Made by a program: the position numbers and the translations under genes
Notes under the pieces: model-generated
What the model was told of the DNA's origin: nothing
What the model saw: only the letters and a program-made list of their open reading frames with translations
Database searches by the model: none
Part shown: in pieces, positions 34,440 to 47,599 of the stretch
How the letters are laid out: every line of letters begins with the position of its first letter
Position numbering within the stretch: position 1 is the stretch's first letter
Source: Triatoma infestans
Lineage: Eukaryota; Arthropoda; Insecta; Hemiptera; Reduviidae
Length of the DNA: 64,000 nucleotides
Assembly: GCA_011037195.1 (NCBI GenBank)
Contig: JAAEAF010014941.1
Location: forward strand, 124,001 to 188,000
Reading direction: 5' to 3'

Positions 34440-35850
34440 AACTAGAAAAAAATGTTTGTGGCGAATAATCTGCACGTTATATATTTTTGTGAACAAATTA
34501 TGTCAAAAACAAATAATCTTTCGAAGCTCAAACTTGATATTCCATTCAGTTATCACTACCACAATGTCCTAATTAAATTCCCTTAATGAAAAAAAGGAAA
34601 GTAACGTAACATTGGCAAAATCTATTAACCGGAAGTGCTCTTTATTGAATACTTTACTAGATTTTTCGATTTCTTTGCAAACAGTATCAACGATTTACTT
34701 TAAACTTCGTATATACTAAATATTCACATGCCTACCACTTTTATTTGAAATATTTTTAAATTGAATTTTAGGGGTTTCTGGGGTAGTAGCAATGTTAAGA
34801 TTTTCTGTAAATAACCACCTCAGTACAATGTACAGTTCTACACTTTAATTTCTCGAAAATGGTTATAATAATTTTTTTATGGAATGATTGCCCGGTTATA
34901 AAGTATCTGTTTTTATTAAAACATTTTTCCATAAATACAAGATTTTAAATGTTATTTGTTTATTAAAAAAAAATTCGTTACAAAAAGTTGCACTCATTAA
35001 AGATGGTAAAATGGGTTACGGTTGATGTGAAACTTACAGGATGGATTTTGACTAAAATCTTAATGTCGGAAGTAACGTTGGCATCTAATCGGAATATGAA
35101 TTTGAAATTCCTGCATAATTTCCGGTGAAAATTCAATTTCCACAATTTGATATGACCTTTCCTTTCCTTTTATGTCAGCGAAAAAGTGGTTTCTAGAAAA
35201 TGGTGTGTGTATGAATGTAAAGTGCATATCTCAAAAACGAAAAATCGAAAGAAGTTGATACTTCATTTAGATATCAGCATGTAGATATCCGACAAGAAGT
35301 TACCTGCCAACTTTACTGAGTGGATTTTTCAGTTTTTGCGAGTTTATCGGAAACGGATCCAACGACTTCCTTTAAACTCGGTGTATCAACTAAACGTATT
35401 AGGAGCTACAATTTTATTGGAAACACTTTTCTGGGAACATTCATTTACGGGGGGGTGGAGGGGTGGGGTTATGCTTTCTTCCTGAGTGCTATTTTAGTTA
35501 TTATACGATGCTATTAACTAATAATAACTTCTACTACTGCTATTAACTTATATTTATTTTTAATTAATTAAGAAATAAATATGTTGCCGAAATTCCGAAT
35601 TTGAAGAATAGCAGTTGATCGGAAGTCCTAATTTCTGAACACTTTTTTTCAGTTTTCTTCAACGTTTTCTGTAAAAAAAAAAAAAAAACAACAAAAAACG
35701 ACGGATTTCATAAAATTTGGTATGCTAACTATAAATACAGATCACTATTAATAGAAACCTTTTTCCAAGGAAGTCCAATAATGGGGGTTTTGAGGAATGT
35801 GTTAATTATGCTTTCCTCGAAAAAATGGTTTTATTAAGTTTAGATTCTTG
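34440..35850 (+). repeat. family P tandem pieces P9
   Basis: Two consecutive partial copies: AACCGGAAGTGCTC (34629) with TTTAAACTTCGTATA, then TTTCCGGTGAAAATTC (35120), a new end region (AAAAGTGGTTTCTAG), TTTTTGCGAGTTTATCGG, GGGGGGTGGAGGGGTGGGG and GATCGGAAGTCC (35613). Confidence 0.6.
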
Positions 35851-37729
35851 TAAAATTTGTTTCTAATTAAAGATGACTTTTAGATCCACAAAAGAATAGC
35901 AGGATAAATGTGATAGAAATTATCAGAAAAAGAAAGTAAACATAATTTACACTTCAATAGACATAATGAAGAAGCTCCTCTTGCTCCACTAACCTTAACT
36001 GAAATAAATTGTGCAAAGCATGCACACAAATCAATGTTATTCCTTTGGTATATAAATAAAATGAAGATAAGAATAGAAGTTATTACAGAGATTGGCTTGA
36101 AGGTAATTCAAATATGCTATAAAAATAAATTCTAGTATCTTAAAGAAGCTAAACTCTAACTAGACAATTCAAGATTTAAAAAATTACAAATTTTTTCTGA
36201 AATTTGGAATAAAGATTTCTAGGAGTTATTATAAAAAATATTAAAAGAAGTTCCCGGACTCCGCCAATAAATATAGTTGATCATATTAGCAGTTATTCCC
36301 GTTCATATCGGTAGACCACTCAAGTCTCAAAAAAAGTGTAAATTAACAATTGTATATAGCCCAAGTCTTCTGTTGTGAAGAATTTTCATAGCACAAGCGC
36401 TAGGTAGACACATGCCGCTCAACGCGCTATGGTTGCCACCTCTGACTTCATATCTGTCCTTCATGCTCATCTGTATGAAACGTATGAATGGCTATAAAGC
36501 ACCAAGCTCCACGAAGCTGGTCGGATTTGTATATAAGTACGCTAAAGACGGAGCTTAAATCGATCTACAACGAACATTCAAATGGGTTACAAATTCAATA
36601 GTTGTTTTTCCGTAAACTGAGAATTTCTTCAGGAGCGGGATGATGTAGTGGAATAAACAAATCTTGTATTGTGAAAATTATTTACAACAGCGCTGACTAC
36701 TCCATGTTGCCTATACCTGCCGCACAGCACGCAGCGGACCTAACCATCTCTATCATGCCCACCAATACTAAACGGAAGAATGGGTTACGTTTTACAAAAA
36801 AAACAAGCTCTACACAAGCTGTCTAAAGTCAGTCCTCAACGAACATTCAAATAAGCCACATAACTTTACAAAAATTTCCACTTACTCTACTAACTAACCT
36901 CAGCAAAAAATCTCAAGAATTATAGTCAACACAAGTTCGAAGAAAAAGAATCAACTAGTAACAAGGAGTCTACTTAACTCTCTATTAACAATCATTTTTA
37001 CAAGAGAATTCTACTAGCTAGTTAACCAGTTAAACAAGCAAGCGTTCTAAGTAGCTACAGATCGCCAACGCTACTGTGATGGAAGCTAGAATCAAGAGAG
37101 TTATAAATTTTAAATATATTTTAAAAAAATTACGTAAACTCTTCTCTTTACTCCCTCCTCGCCAAGTTACGCAAATATAATGTATGAGTTTTATTGTCAA
37201 TAATCATCATTATCATCTTGTGTCCCACATACAGCATTCTATTTTGAATCTTGCTTTTGATGACGGTAATTCACAAATCATATTTTTCGGATATCTAAAT
37301 AGGTAACGAATGATTCCTTAAGTTCGTTAATGACCAAGCAGGAGCAAATTAGAAGAAAGAAATATTAAACGAAAACAGCTAAAAATGCTTTTTATAAATT
37401 AAAAGAGTTATTTCTTTTCTTTTTTCAATATAAAACAAAAAAAAAAATGAAAGAATTTATTTTACCATCTCTTTTGGTGTACTTCATTAATTATGCCATA
37501 ATTATTTGACTTAATTTACCTCCTTTCATTTTTTCCTATAAATTTTATATTCTTCCAATTATTTAAAAAGAGTCCTTAGTGAAATAATAGTGTCATTTTA
37601 AAAGGAATTTTCAATAAAGGCATCCTTTTTCAACTCATCTAAATACAAAGACGCAGATTTAAAAAAAATAAAATTGAGTGTAATTAACTAGTGTAACAAT
37701 GGATTTTTTTTATAGAAGATATAACACGA
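35851..37729. other. no gene recognised
   Basis: Holds the diverged duplication at 36504-36860. No frame above background. Confidence 0.45.
36504..36860. repeat. diverged duplicated segment
   Basis: CAACGAACATTCAAAT occurs at about 36567 and 36839, each preceded by AAGCTC.ACA/GAAGCT-like text; GGGTTAC also recurs. The function is unknown. Confidence 0.4.
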
Positions 37730-37925
37730 TTTATCATTGAAAGTTAACAAAATCATATTGTCTAAATTGAGAGCTATCAATCAAATATGTGTTAATATAC
37801 TTATTTCTAGGCTTAATTTCTCACAAGTTTTAAAAAAATGAAGTATTGTTTCTTCGTATAAAGAACCACAGAGTGGACATTGATTTTGAAAAGAGAAAGT
37901 ATATGGCACATCAGCAGTGAGAAGG
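37730..37925 (-). pseudogene. LINE C-terminal fragment (CX2CX9HX4C)
   Basis: The minus-strand frame contains CPLCGSLYEETILHFFKTC, the same C/C/H/C spacing as LINE-1 ORF2, followed by helical residues and a stop. No upstream RT. A short piece at 37912-37938 resembles the SINE tail (GAGAAGGCTCCGGG), so the fragment is bordered by SINE sequence. Confidence 0.6.
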
Positions 37926-38039
37926 CTCCGGGGGCACAATAGATCTTTCAGGCCGCAGTGCAATAATCTCCTATGACAATCTAATTACAATTGCAAACGG
38001 CAAATTCGGAATTTTAATACATTTTTAGTTCACTTTATG

Positions 38040-39120
38040 TTACATAGGTTCGAGGGATATATTTCATTTTACTTGTTGGATTAAGCAAAGATGGCACAAG
38101 CAGCGCCTCGAACAACAACACTACTTGATAGACGATACTCTTGTGATAGTCGTGATTCCTTCTTTAAATAACTCACTAGAATTAACTTTTCCGAGAATAA
38201 TTTTTTAAAATGGTTCTGTTCCAAAATGTGCAGTTAGTAAACAAATTATTTCAAGCTGTTTTCGAACAAATACTGAAAAACTAAGATATTTATTCTATAA
38301 AATCTCACTTTTGATTAACCGATTGTCTTTAAATTAGGAATTATAACAATACTTTAATGCACCTCAATATTGAAGACAGAATCATAAGTTGTACCGAACT
38401 AATGTTTTAAAGGAAAGCTTAACGTGCAAGCTTCCCACAATCCTCTGAAAATAAATTTTAAGGAAAAATGTCCCAAATAAAAGTAAGTGGGCATTATTTA
38501 TGTGCTCTGTATGCAAAGTTCATTTGTTCAGCAAAAATCTTTTCTTTTTTTTTTATACTCAGAGAAAAATCACGAAATGTTAACCCGTTTCAAAACTTTG
38601 GTACTATCAGAAAACTTTTTTCTTACAAACTGTAAGAGAAAATAAGAAAAAATAAAGGTGATAGTGTTTTTTCTGCGTAGTTAGTATTGCAAGTTCAATA
38701 GAATTACTGTAGCGATTCGAGAAGATCCAAAAAAAGTAAAAACCTATTCTGTGAAGTCGCTTTATGATTATGAGTAGTACAAAATATTTATATAAAAAGT
38801 CGCAGCAGTTGACAAGAAATTTTTCGCAGAGAACTGAGTATAAAAAACATACAGTAAAGTAGATTTCTGGTTATGGGTTCTGACCGTAACCTTCTTGTCA
38901 GATGCGGTACCTAAACCTAAGTACCTAAACAAAATACCCAATTTTGCTTTCTGTGATTTTTCTTTTTTGAGATCCTTTTTTCTCTCATACACAAACCACT
39001 CGCCAAGAAACATTTTTTTCGTACTCAGAGGACCTCCAAACATGTACTTCCGGTGAAACCGAATTTCGAAAAATTTGGCATCATCGCAATACTTCCTGTT
39101 ACTTAGGAAAAGGAAGTAAA
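38040..39120 (-). repeat. family P copy P10, diverged
   Basis: The run ends GTACTTCCGGTGAAACCG (39045), AAATTTGGCATCATCGC, ACTTCCTGTTACTTAGG, as in the P hairpin end in minus orientation. Internal motifs to the left are strongly diverged. Confidence 0.55.
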
Positions 39121-40043
39121 AAACTTGTATTATGAATAAGTAACCGATTAAGCCTTTGTATCAAGAAAATCATTCATACTTGAGATGTTTTGATAAGGAT
39201 GTAGTACTTTTAATTTATTCATTTAAATCTATTCAAAATGAAAATTTCAAGAATTCTTCAATTCATTACACAGAGAACTTATAATACGGCCACATTTTTA
39301 TGCTTCGTTTAATTACCAATTTTAGTTATTTAACCAAACATTTAAAAAAAATGTTTTATGAATCTAGGACATTCTGCTATGTGTACAATGCTCTTCACAT
39401 TGTTTCTATCTGACTAACACACGCAAATGTCAGAATAACACATAACCTTCTCAACGTATCACTAAATCAATTTGCATATTTTGTTGAATTTTCCTCATAC
39501 TTTATTGCCTTTTGTGTGAATTCTTGGGCAATTTGTTTTTTGTTTTTTTTTAATGGCACGTTTGTTAAGGGAAAAAATTCCCACAATTATTTCTAAGTTT
39601 CTATACAATATAGAGTGTTGACTGAAAATTTGAGAATTTATAAAAAATAGAAAAAAACGAAACACAACCAATTGCTTGTAATTCTGATTCAGAAGTTAAC
39701 TAAAAGCTGGGTCTTATCTGCAATAATAAGAGCTTTATAAGGAAACTGTAAGTTAAGATTATTCTCACAATAATATTATTCCATAGCATTTTAATAAATA
39801 AATTTTATATATGTGATCATTCTAACAATTTAATTACGCTTATTGCCTTTTCATATCAATGTTTACAAACATTTACAATAATAATAACAAAACTTGAAAA
39901 CAAAAAGAAAGAGATTTCAATGATTTAAAATTTAAAGAGATTTAAAAGTTAAGCTTATTGCTTGTCTAATGAGTGAAGAAACGGTTTTGCCTCACTTACG
40001 ACGTTCCATTCAATAATGATTAAAGACACAAATAACTGTAGTG
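39121..40043. other. no gene recognised
   Basis: AT-rich, no repeated motif identified. Confidence 0.45.
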
Positions 40044-40110
40044 TAAGGAGCGAAATTAGCTTAGTGTTAGCGCATTGGACTTGGAACGCTAATGTCCCGG
40101 GTTCGAGACT
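40044..40110 (+). mobile_element. SINE head only
   Basis: GGAGCGAAATTAGCTTAGTG, TTAGCGCATTGGAC and GGGTTCGAGAC (40099-40109) match the tRNA-like half of the SINE. The body and tail are missing. Confidence 0.68.
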
Positions 40111-40669
40111 ATATTTTTTGGATAATAATTCCTCAAATACTGTCTTTTCGTATCATCAAAGCTTAATATATGTTTTGTTGAACCTATTTCACTGTTTGCC
40201 TTGAAAGGGTTTCTTAAGATTTGAATTCCAATGAATACCATTAGGATTTAATAGGACGATAGTTTATTTATACTTTAGAAAAGCCCCCTACAATCAAGGT
40301 ACTGTGTGTTAAACTCCCTATTATGTTGCATAAAAAACTTAGCTTTTGGAAATGAAATATGAACTGTCCTCTATTGTTACGTAAAAAAAAATTGTGTTGC
40401 TTTGATTTGTGATGATGTTTTTTCGTTTCACGATTTCCTTATATAAAACTTTAGCTTTTGACTTGAAATTTAGTCTATATAATTTTCATAACATTGTCTT
40501 TGGATCAAACATTTTTCAGAGTTTTCCTACTATAGCGCTCAAGCGAAATTTCCATAAATGGACAACAATTATTGTCTTTTTAGCAATATGTTTTCTAGAA
40601 ATACAGATTCTTCTCATTGGAATAATAAATATTATTGTTTTATTTTTACTTTCTCTTACTCTGTTTAGG

Positions 40670-41175
40670 TCTACTCACGAAATGTTTAGGTACATCTGGC
40701 ACGAAAGTTTTGGGCAAAATCCAGCACCTGGAAATGCGACGTTTCTGAATGGTTTTTAGTTTCTCTCGATTTTCTCAAACGATTTTTTTTTTTTAAACTT
40801 GTATATTATCTACACAAATGAATTCCTATCACTTTTATTGGAAATATTTTGATTTTTTTGGAGGGGTTCTACGGGAAAAGTAATGTTAGCGGAAAAGTAA
40901 CATACCACTTCAATGCAATATATAGTCTACCACTTATATAATAATTAATAGCAGCCTCCAGTTATTAAGTAGAAGCAGTGCTGGAATTTCATATTTGAAA
41001 AAAATCGGTTAATTTTACAGAATAGGTTTTTGAGTTTTTTGGAATTTTCTCGGAAACCAATATATGTTAGAAGAAATAAGTAATATTTAAGTTTAAATAA
41101 AATTTGTCATTTTAAATTTAATTGTATTAACAGGAGGTTTAAGAGAAAGTCGTATGAGTATTTAACACCTAAGAT
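40670..41175 (+). repeat. family P fragment P11
   Basis: GAATGGTTTTTAGTTTCTCT, CGATTTTCTCAAACG, TATATTATCTACACAAATG, then a second unit ending GAGAAAGTCGTATGAGTATT. A hydrophobic ORF crosses it but has no recognisable domain. Confidence 0.55.
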
Positions 41176-41548
41176 GCGTCAGCTGGCAACTCGTGGTTCT
41201 GGAAGCGCTGACAATGCTGTGCTGGCTCCTAGACAATTTACTGCCGTTACAGACACGCTATCCAACACCTAACAATGAAATGTAAAAAAATGTCACGTGA
41301 AAGAAAAAAAAAATCAGAAGGACTTGCTGAATAGATGTTTCAGTTTTTTGTGAATTCCTCCAAAAAGGCTCCGATTTTCTTTAAACTTCGTATATCAACT
41401 AAGCATAAATGAGCTTCAACTTTTATTTGAACCATTTTTCCGGGTGAAATCATTTAAGGGGTGTCGTGGTGGAGAGTTGACGTTAGGTTTCCTCTAAAAT
41501 GTCATTTCAAATACAAACCATTCTAATCGTCTACATAATATCAGTAAG

Positions 41549-41701
41549 AATGTTGTACAATATATGTTGAGGTTCGGTCACAAAAAAAAACTCTTTTTAA
41601 ATTTTCACCGACGTTTCGGCAAATTTATTGCCTTCTTCAAGGTAAACATTTAAAAAGAGTGTTTTTTATGACCAAACTTCAACATCTATTTTACAACAAT
41701 G
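41549..41701. mobile_element. foldback element with a hammerhead-like tip
   Basis: Arms 41549-41602 and 41648-41701 are inverted repeats (ATGTTGAGGTTCGGTCA against TGACCAAACTTCAACAT and outward). The 45-nt centre on the minus strand holds the hammerhead-like sequence described in the next entry. No ORF. Confidence 0.72.
41605..41646 (-). ncRNA. hammerhead-like motif with long stem I, core C3 replaced
   Basis: Minus strand: stem I TTTACC with GGTGAAA, box TTGAAGA (CTGANGA expected, so C3 is U), stem II GGCAA/TTGCC, GAAA, CGTC with C41610 at the cleavage position. The element's arms extend stem I by tens of base pairs. The C3 change should abolish cleavage if this is a true hammerhead. Confidence 0.5.
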
Positions 41702-42589
41702 AATACAGCGGTCGTAAGAAATTTCGAGTTTGAAGAAAGTCGGTTTACCAGAAATACGACTTTTCTATTATATTTCGGATGTAAGTAAATGCATTTTCAT
41801 ATGTGACATTTGTAACAGGAAAATCCGTATAAAAAAAATAATCCAAAATTATGTAACTTGCAGTAAGAAAAATCGAATGAGGGTTCTACACAAGATTTTT
41901 TTACAGCAGGAAACGAAAGTAACATTTTCCGGCGATAATATCTGAATGTCACGAAAACTTTATGACATATATTTATGTGAAACAACTTTTTGATCAAGTA
42001 AAAAAGTGAAAGAAAATGCTGTAATTACACAACAGTATGCATAATAGCAGTGTTCAACACTGTATGATTTACTAGCAAGAAGAACTAAATAAAATAATAA
42101 ACAAATACACAATAACACCAAGAAATACTGGATACAATGAAAACTCTACCTTATCAATACAAAAACCCCCAAGAAATTGACGCTTAATAATTCACAATTA
42201 ATATAGGACAAAGTTACATCATTTTACAATAATAAAGTTTTTTTTTACACCTTTTGTTAAAACTGTTTATTTTTGTTATTTTGAATAGGTATTAAGAATT
42301 TTTACATTTGGTAAACTGTATAAACAGTACAGTTAGATAAGTAGTAAAAAACTCAAAAGAAGACAAACTTTATTTTGGACTGAATAACAAACTTTTCATG
42401 AGAAAACAACACAGGAACAATGGCAAATTCAAACTATATTTTTGTCACAATTGATTCTAATTATTGACGTCACTAGACCCTATTTTTTTAATTCACACTC
42501 AGAACAATATCAATGAATAATTATCTAGATTCATAGTAACGCTAGATTATCCGAAACATTTATCAAGAAATTATGGTTAAAACAAAATG

Positions 42590-43420
42590 GTTTTAGCGAA
42601 TTGTATCTAGGTGTATATATATATGGAGAGTTGACGTTAGGGCTCATATATATATCAATGAGCAAAATTCCTCAAAAAACAAAAATCCCAGGAAGCTCAA
42701 ACTTGATTTTCTGTTTAGACATAGAATCGTCATCGTACTGATTCGAAATTACGTAGCTAAAAGTCTCAGTCCTTTCTGAATCCCAAAATCAATTTTTCTA
42801 GATAATTGTTGCAAATAAAAATAATAAGTTTGTACTGGGTAGTATATAACAAGCATTTCAAATAAATGTATTCGAAATCTTTGAATCCCACTTCCGGGCA
42901 ACCGAAAAATCCATTTTGAAAATTCGCAGTTCCCGTTAACAAATTTCCTACAAACTTGGTTTTTTAAATATTTTTTTTAAAACATATATTTTGTCTTATA
43001 GCTGGAAAACTGAGAAAACAAATGTTTAATATAGAAGTGATATATATGAGAAGTTAACGAAATATAGCTGGAATATTGTAAAAACTATACAATAAAATCA
43101 AACTTCCGGTTAATGGATTATTGATCGAAAACTAGGCGTCAAATACCGTGTGATACCGAAACGGAATATCTTAGTTTAGCTTTCCAACTTTTTTGTTTTT
43201 CAATATACCTCTCACATACACTTGTATATATATACATACGTATATACATCCCCTCAAACATCTCACACAATTTTCCCACCATCAAATTTTGTTTTTCTAC
43301 ACAGAGCAATTGTAGATACGTATTTCCATCGAAAACACAATTTTGATTTGTTCACAAATATCCATGTTGCAACATTGTTTTGTCCATTTTTTTTTTAAAT
43401 TTAGAATAAACATAAAAGGT
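42590..43420. repeat. family P pieces P13, opposed orientations
   Basis: The left part is plus-like (CCTCAAAAAACAAAAATCCC, AGCTCAAACTTGATTTTC). The right part is minus-like (AAACTTCCGGTTAATGG at 43103, GATACCGAAACGGAATATC). Confidence 0.45.
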
Positions 43421-43499
43421 TCTCTTTATTTTCTGTCAATTTTAAATTAGAAAATGACAACAAATATTCTATAAATTAACGCTTACTTTTTCTGTTACC

Positions 43500-44000
43500 C
43501 TTCTGGAGGGCGACCAACAAATTATTGCTTTGGGCGTAAGTTAGTCTTGAGCCCAAAAGCATTGCAATCGTGACAAATTTTTGAAACTGAGGTTTTTTAT
43601 TGGAAATACATGATCCAAGTCTATTGAGCTCAAAATGGGGTCCTTTTAGAAATTGGTGAGTGATTGTGGGTGTGTGTGTCTGCATAGTTCAAAAATGGAA
43701 ACTCAATAGAATTCAAACTCAACATTTCTTTTAAATGCTACCACGAGATACGATAATAAGTTCTTGGTCAAAATCAGCCAACGGGAAGTAACAATTTCTA
43801 AACACGTAGATAATACTCGCAATATTTTCGAAAACAGCTCCAATAATTTTGTTTAAAATGTAAGCTGCATTTAGGTCTATCACTTTGAATTTAATTTTTT
43901 TCCTGGAAAAATTCATCATTCTGAAGAAAAACGCCGAAGTAATTCCGTAGGAAATATGGAAGTACTTAGAGAGAATAATACTAACATTTAAGTTGCGGAA
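43500..44000 (+). repeat. family P fragment P14
   Basis: A TG run, CAGCCAACGGGAAGTAAC, ATATTTTCGAAAACAGCTCC, GTTTAAAATGTAAGC and TTCCTGGAAAAATTCATC follow P order. Confidence 0.5.
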
Positions 44001-44205
44001 GTAGAGAGTATAAAATCGCAGAAAGATTATAAAAATATTTTATAAAAATTATATAAAAATTTTTAATCAATAGCCATTAGATGAGAGACAAATATTGAGT
44101 AGCCACTGGATATAGATATGTGAACAGTTAAAAAAATATCGACTAGACCAAAATTGAGCTGAATGACATTATTTCGATGCCAGAAAAGAAATATATTATA
44201 TGTAA

Positions 44206-44414
44206 GGGAGCGGGGTTAATTCTGTGGTAGCGCAGTGGACTTGGAACTCGGAGGTCTCGAGACCAGCAGTACTGATTTTCTTGCCTTAGGAGCCTCTACA
44301 GCTCAGTGTTTGGTGGTAAGCATTCTGTCTCTCACTTGAGAACATTGTTCAAAAGCCGGCTATGCACTGAGAAGGTTTCAAGCTCATCGAAGCGCCTCTT
44401 TAAAAAAAAAAAAG
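44206..44414 (+). mobile_element. tRNA-derived SINE, diverged copy
   Basis: GGGAGCGGGGTTAATTCTGT head, altered B box GGTCTCGAGACC (44253-44264), the body motif GGAGCCTCTACAGCTCA, CACTGAGAAGG and a poly(A)-ended tail. Confidence 0.8.
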
Positions 44415-44439
44415 AAAATAAAATAACTAAGGAGCTAAA

Positions 44440-44800
44440 ATTTCAGGTTTAAGAAGAAATCAGTTTACCGGAAATACGAAATTTACTGAATAGTTTTTCT
44501 TTTTTGTTCAGGTTTTGCGATTTCTAGATATGGACAAAGCCAGTTTTTTCAAACTTCTTGTACACATCAATTTCGTTTTAAACCTTGTTTCAAGAGATTA
44601 TTGATTGTAGGTTGGGTTCTAGAGGCGGTTACCGGAAGGCTACTTTTCCCTCAAAAAAGTTGTTTTCTTAAGTTTAGAACTGGCGTGGATACAATGCAGC
44701 CAATAAAACGTACCGAAAATTCAATTTGAAGAAAATTTGTCACTTACGCATTAATAGTGAAGCTTGCGAGTACTTCACCCCAATTTTATTATTATTACCT
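44440..44800 (+). repeat. family P fragment P15
   Basis: AAGAAATCAGTTTACCGG, GAATAGTTTTTCTTT, AAACTTCTTGTACACATC and the end AGCTTGCGAGTACTTCACCC. It directly follows the SINE at 44206. Confidence 0.5.
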
Positions 44801-46399
44801 ACTTCGAAATATCTATGTTGATAATTTTGCGGAATCCGATCTTTTAAGCAAATTTTTAGGATATTTCAGTCTAAAAATTCTGATTTGGCTTAGAAATTTG
44901 AAAGAGTACAAAACAGTATAATTTGAAATTTATTTGTATCACATAATTTGGAATGGTTATTTCGGAGGAATATATTTATACTATAAAACTTATATTTTGC
45001 AAATTTTTTAATTTATTTTCAATTTTTTGTATTTTTGTTTTCACTAAGTAACAACTTCTAACTAAATCTTGCTCACTATTCATTGTGATAAAATATTAAA
45101 TAAAAATCACAATGAAAAATTCGTATTATTCTTGTCTCAAACAAAACAGAAAAACGTACTAAAAGTGGAGCTGCACAACTATACTGCGATGCGGTCACAC
45201 AGCTTTTATTAAGTCTCTTATTTTTGGTGAAAAATACTTAAAATTCCATTGTTCGTTAAAAACAATTTCTAAATAACATTTTCAGTTAATCTAATTTCCT
45301 TCGTAAGAATTATTATTAAATGAATAACACTGATCCCTACAAGTTTAAGCGATCTCGCGGCAATTATTTAATGCTGTTTTTTTTTTTATAAAAAATGAAC
45401 TGTTAAAAATTGAACATAAAGAAATTTTGGTAATAAAACACGCTGATGTTTTCAAGTACATAATAACTGGTGTAGAATTAATTGTTTAATGCCCTCATAT
45501 TCTTCGAATGTTCAAAAATTTATAACTAATGTTTTTGTTGATTTTCAAATATTTTTAGCCACAATTTAATAGCAGAACATATATATTTTATTATTTGGAA
45601 AGAACTTTAAAACAATTGTTGAATAAATTAATTATAAAACCGATTATTGCCAGCACATTTTTTTCTTACAAAATTATGACATCAAGTTAAAGTGAAGGTG
45701 ATTATCATATTATTAATAATGTAAGGGAAAAAGTAATAGCTTTTTAATTTTGAAGATTTTTTGTTAGAATAGTTTTTTTTTTGTTTAAATTCTACTCACT
45801 AAGTAGAGGGGATGTTTTCTAGACGAATATTGTCACGACGTTCCTTGATTCGGCCATCACAATGTTCTGGCAGGCGCGAGTATCTAGACCAGACTAAAAA
45901 GGGGTTTAACAACAATCCTTCGGACAAATGGAGGGAGATATTGGATATAGGGGAAACTTACTAGTCGGTTACCACCGAATTTGCTCGAATCTTCACGACT
46001 CTTTTTTTTTCATTAATTTTCTTAAGCTAATTTTTCTTCAATGCTAATTTATAGTAATCCTCCACAAACCCCTTTAAGTCTTATTTAATGTGTTGTTGAA
46101 TTTAACTAGCTGGTTAACAAATAGATGATGTATAACGGGACTATTCCTTCGCCCCTTTTTACCTCTCAATTCTTTTGCCTTCTTCACCTGATCGTTCCTT
46201 CTACCGGAATTCTGCTCTTTATTATTTTTCTTTATTTTTGCAGCAATTAGGCTTGATTTTTATCCAGATTTTTTTTCTTCTATTATGGCGTTTAAACGAA
46301 CACTTTGAAAGATATTCCTATGAAATTTCTAGTGGAAAACTTTATACAATAAATTTGAAGTGTCCTGCGTTCTGTAAGATGGAGTTAGCTTTTATAAAA
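44801..46399. other. no gene recognised
   Basis: AT-rich. A less AT-rich patch near 45830-45950 has no frame. Confidence 0.45.
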
Positions 46400-47520
46400 T
46401 AAAGAAATTAATCTGGGGTGAAACAGTCACACGACTTCCTTTTAATTCAATTATAACAATTATTATTAATGACAAATATTCTTTAAAATGTTATTCTGAA
46501 CTATGCAGCTGATGGTGTCACCTGGTTGGTTTTAGAACCAGGTAGCTGAATGTGACTACATTATAGACACCTTAGCACGCTATCATCACGCACAAAGATA
46601 GTTCTGCAATTTAGAGATAAACCTAACAGCTCACCTGCGTAGGCCTGCAACAATTTTTCTAAAGAAATTTGAAAAAAAAGAAGATTTAATTCTACTTACT
46701 AGATTTTTAATTAACTTTTTAAGTTCTAGGGAAATCGTCGGAGTCATTTTCTGAAAATGGTAAAATTCAGAAACCTTTTATTTAACCGATTATAACCAGT
46801 ATCAATTTTGAATTCTAATATTTTTAATGTTACAGTATTATATCGAATTGGCACTTTTTTTGCTTAGATAGCTTTTCGAGAAAACCGCAAAAAAAGAAGA
46901 AGAAAAAACTAGGTAGAAAACAGAAATATGGATAGAAAGATCTATCTGTATACCATCAACACACATTTATTTGGAATATTTCCCGGGGAAATTAATTTTT
47001 TGGGAGTTCTGGGGGAACTGGGGAGGGTTAGCTTTCCTAAGGTACCACTTCAGTACAATGTATGATTCAGCCGCCTATATAATATTAATATACATTAGAA
47101 GCATTACAAGAATTCCAAATTCGAAGAAAATTGGTTAACCGGAAGTGCGATTTTACAGAAGCGGGTTTTGAGTTTTTTGAAATGTTCTTGAAAACGACTT
47201 CAACGATTTCCTTTAAATTTGGAATACAAACTGGACTGATATAAAGCTATCAATTTTATTTGCTACATTTTTCTGAAAAATTGTATTTATGTAATTCTGA
47301 GGAATCTAACAATTAAAATTCAAATGTATTTGTTGAAAATTATTGGCCTCAGTTCGTAGGTCGGCATTTGTCCCCCACTACTAAGTATCTATGTTAATGC
47401 ATATGAGCAAAATTTGAAATATAAATAAAATACGCCATTTTATATTATATATTACTCTATTAAGAGGAGTAAGAGAAATTAGTGCGAGTGTTTCATACCA
47501 GATTTTTTTTATATAATTTC
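46400..47520. repeat. family P pieces P16
   Basis: A minus end at 46411 (TCTGGGGTGAAACAGTCACAC), then plus units with GGTTAACCGGAAGTGCG (47135), and a plus end AAGAGGAGTAAGAG (47462) with GCGAGTGTTTCATACC. A 24-nt perfect-arm hairpin (ACCTGGTT...AACCAGGT) lies near 46519-46542. Confidence 0.55.
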
Positions 47521-47599
47521 AGCCTATGCGATTTCTGCAATTTTATTCTTATTTGGGTAACTATAAAAGTAAATTAAAATATAAATTATTTTTATAATC

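Larger units (their letters stand above)
41330..41990 (+). repeat. family P pieces P12, interrupted by the foldback element
   Basis: P sequence at 41330-41540 (GAATAGATGTTTCAG, CTTTAAACTTCGTATATCAA, TCATTTAAGGGGTG) and 41702-41990 (AATTTCGAGTTTGAAG, ACTTGCAGTAAG). The foldback element at 41549-41701 lies between. Confidence 0.5.

Noticed and set aside
40409..40759. 116-codon frame with apparent membrane segments
   Set aside because: It overlaps family P sequence and is Phe/Ile-rich as expected from T-rich DNA; no domain.
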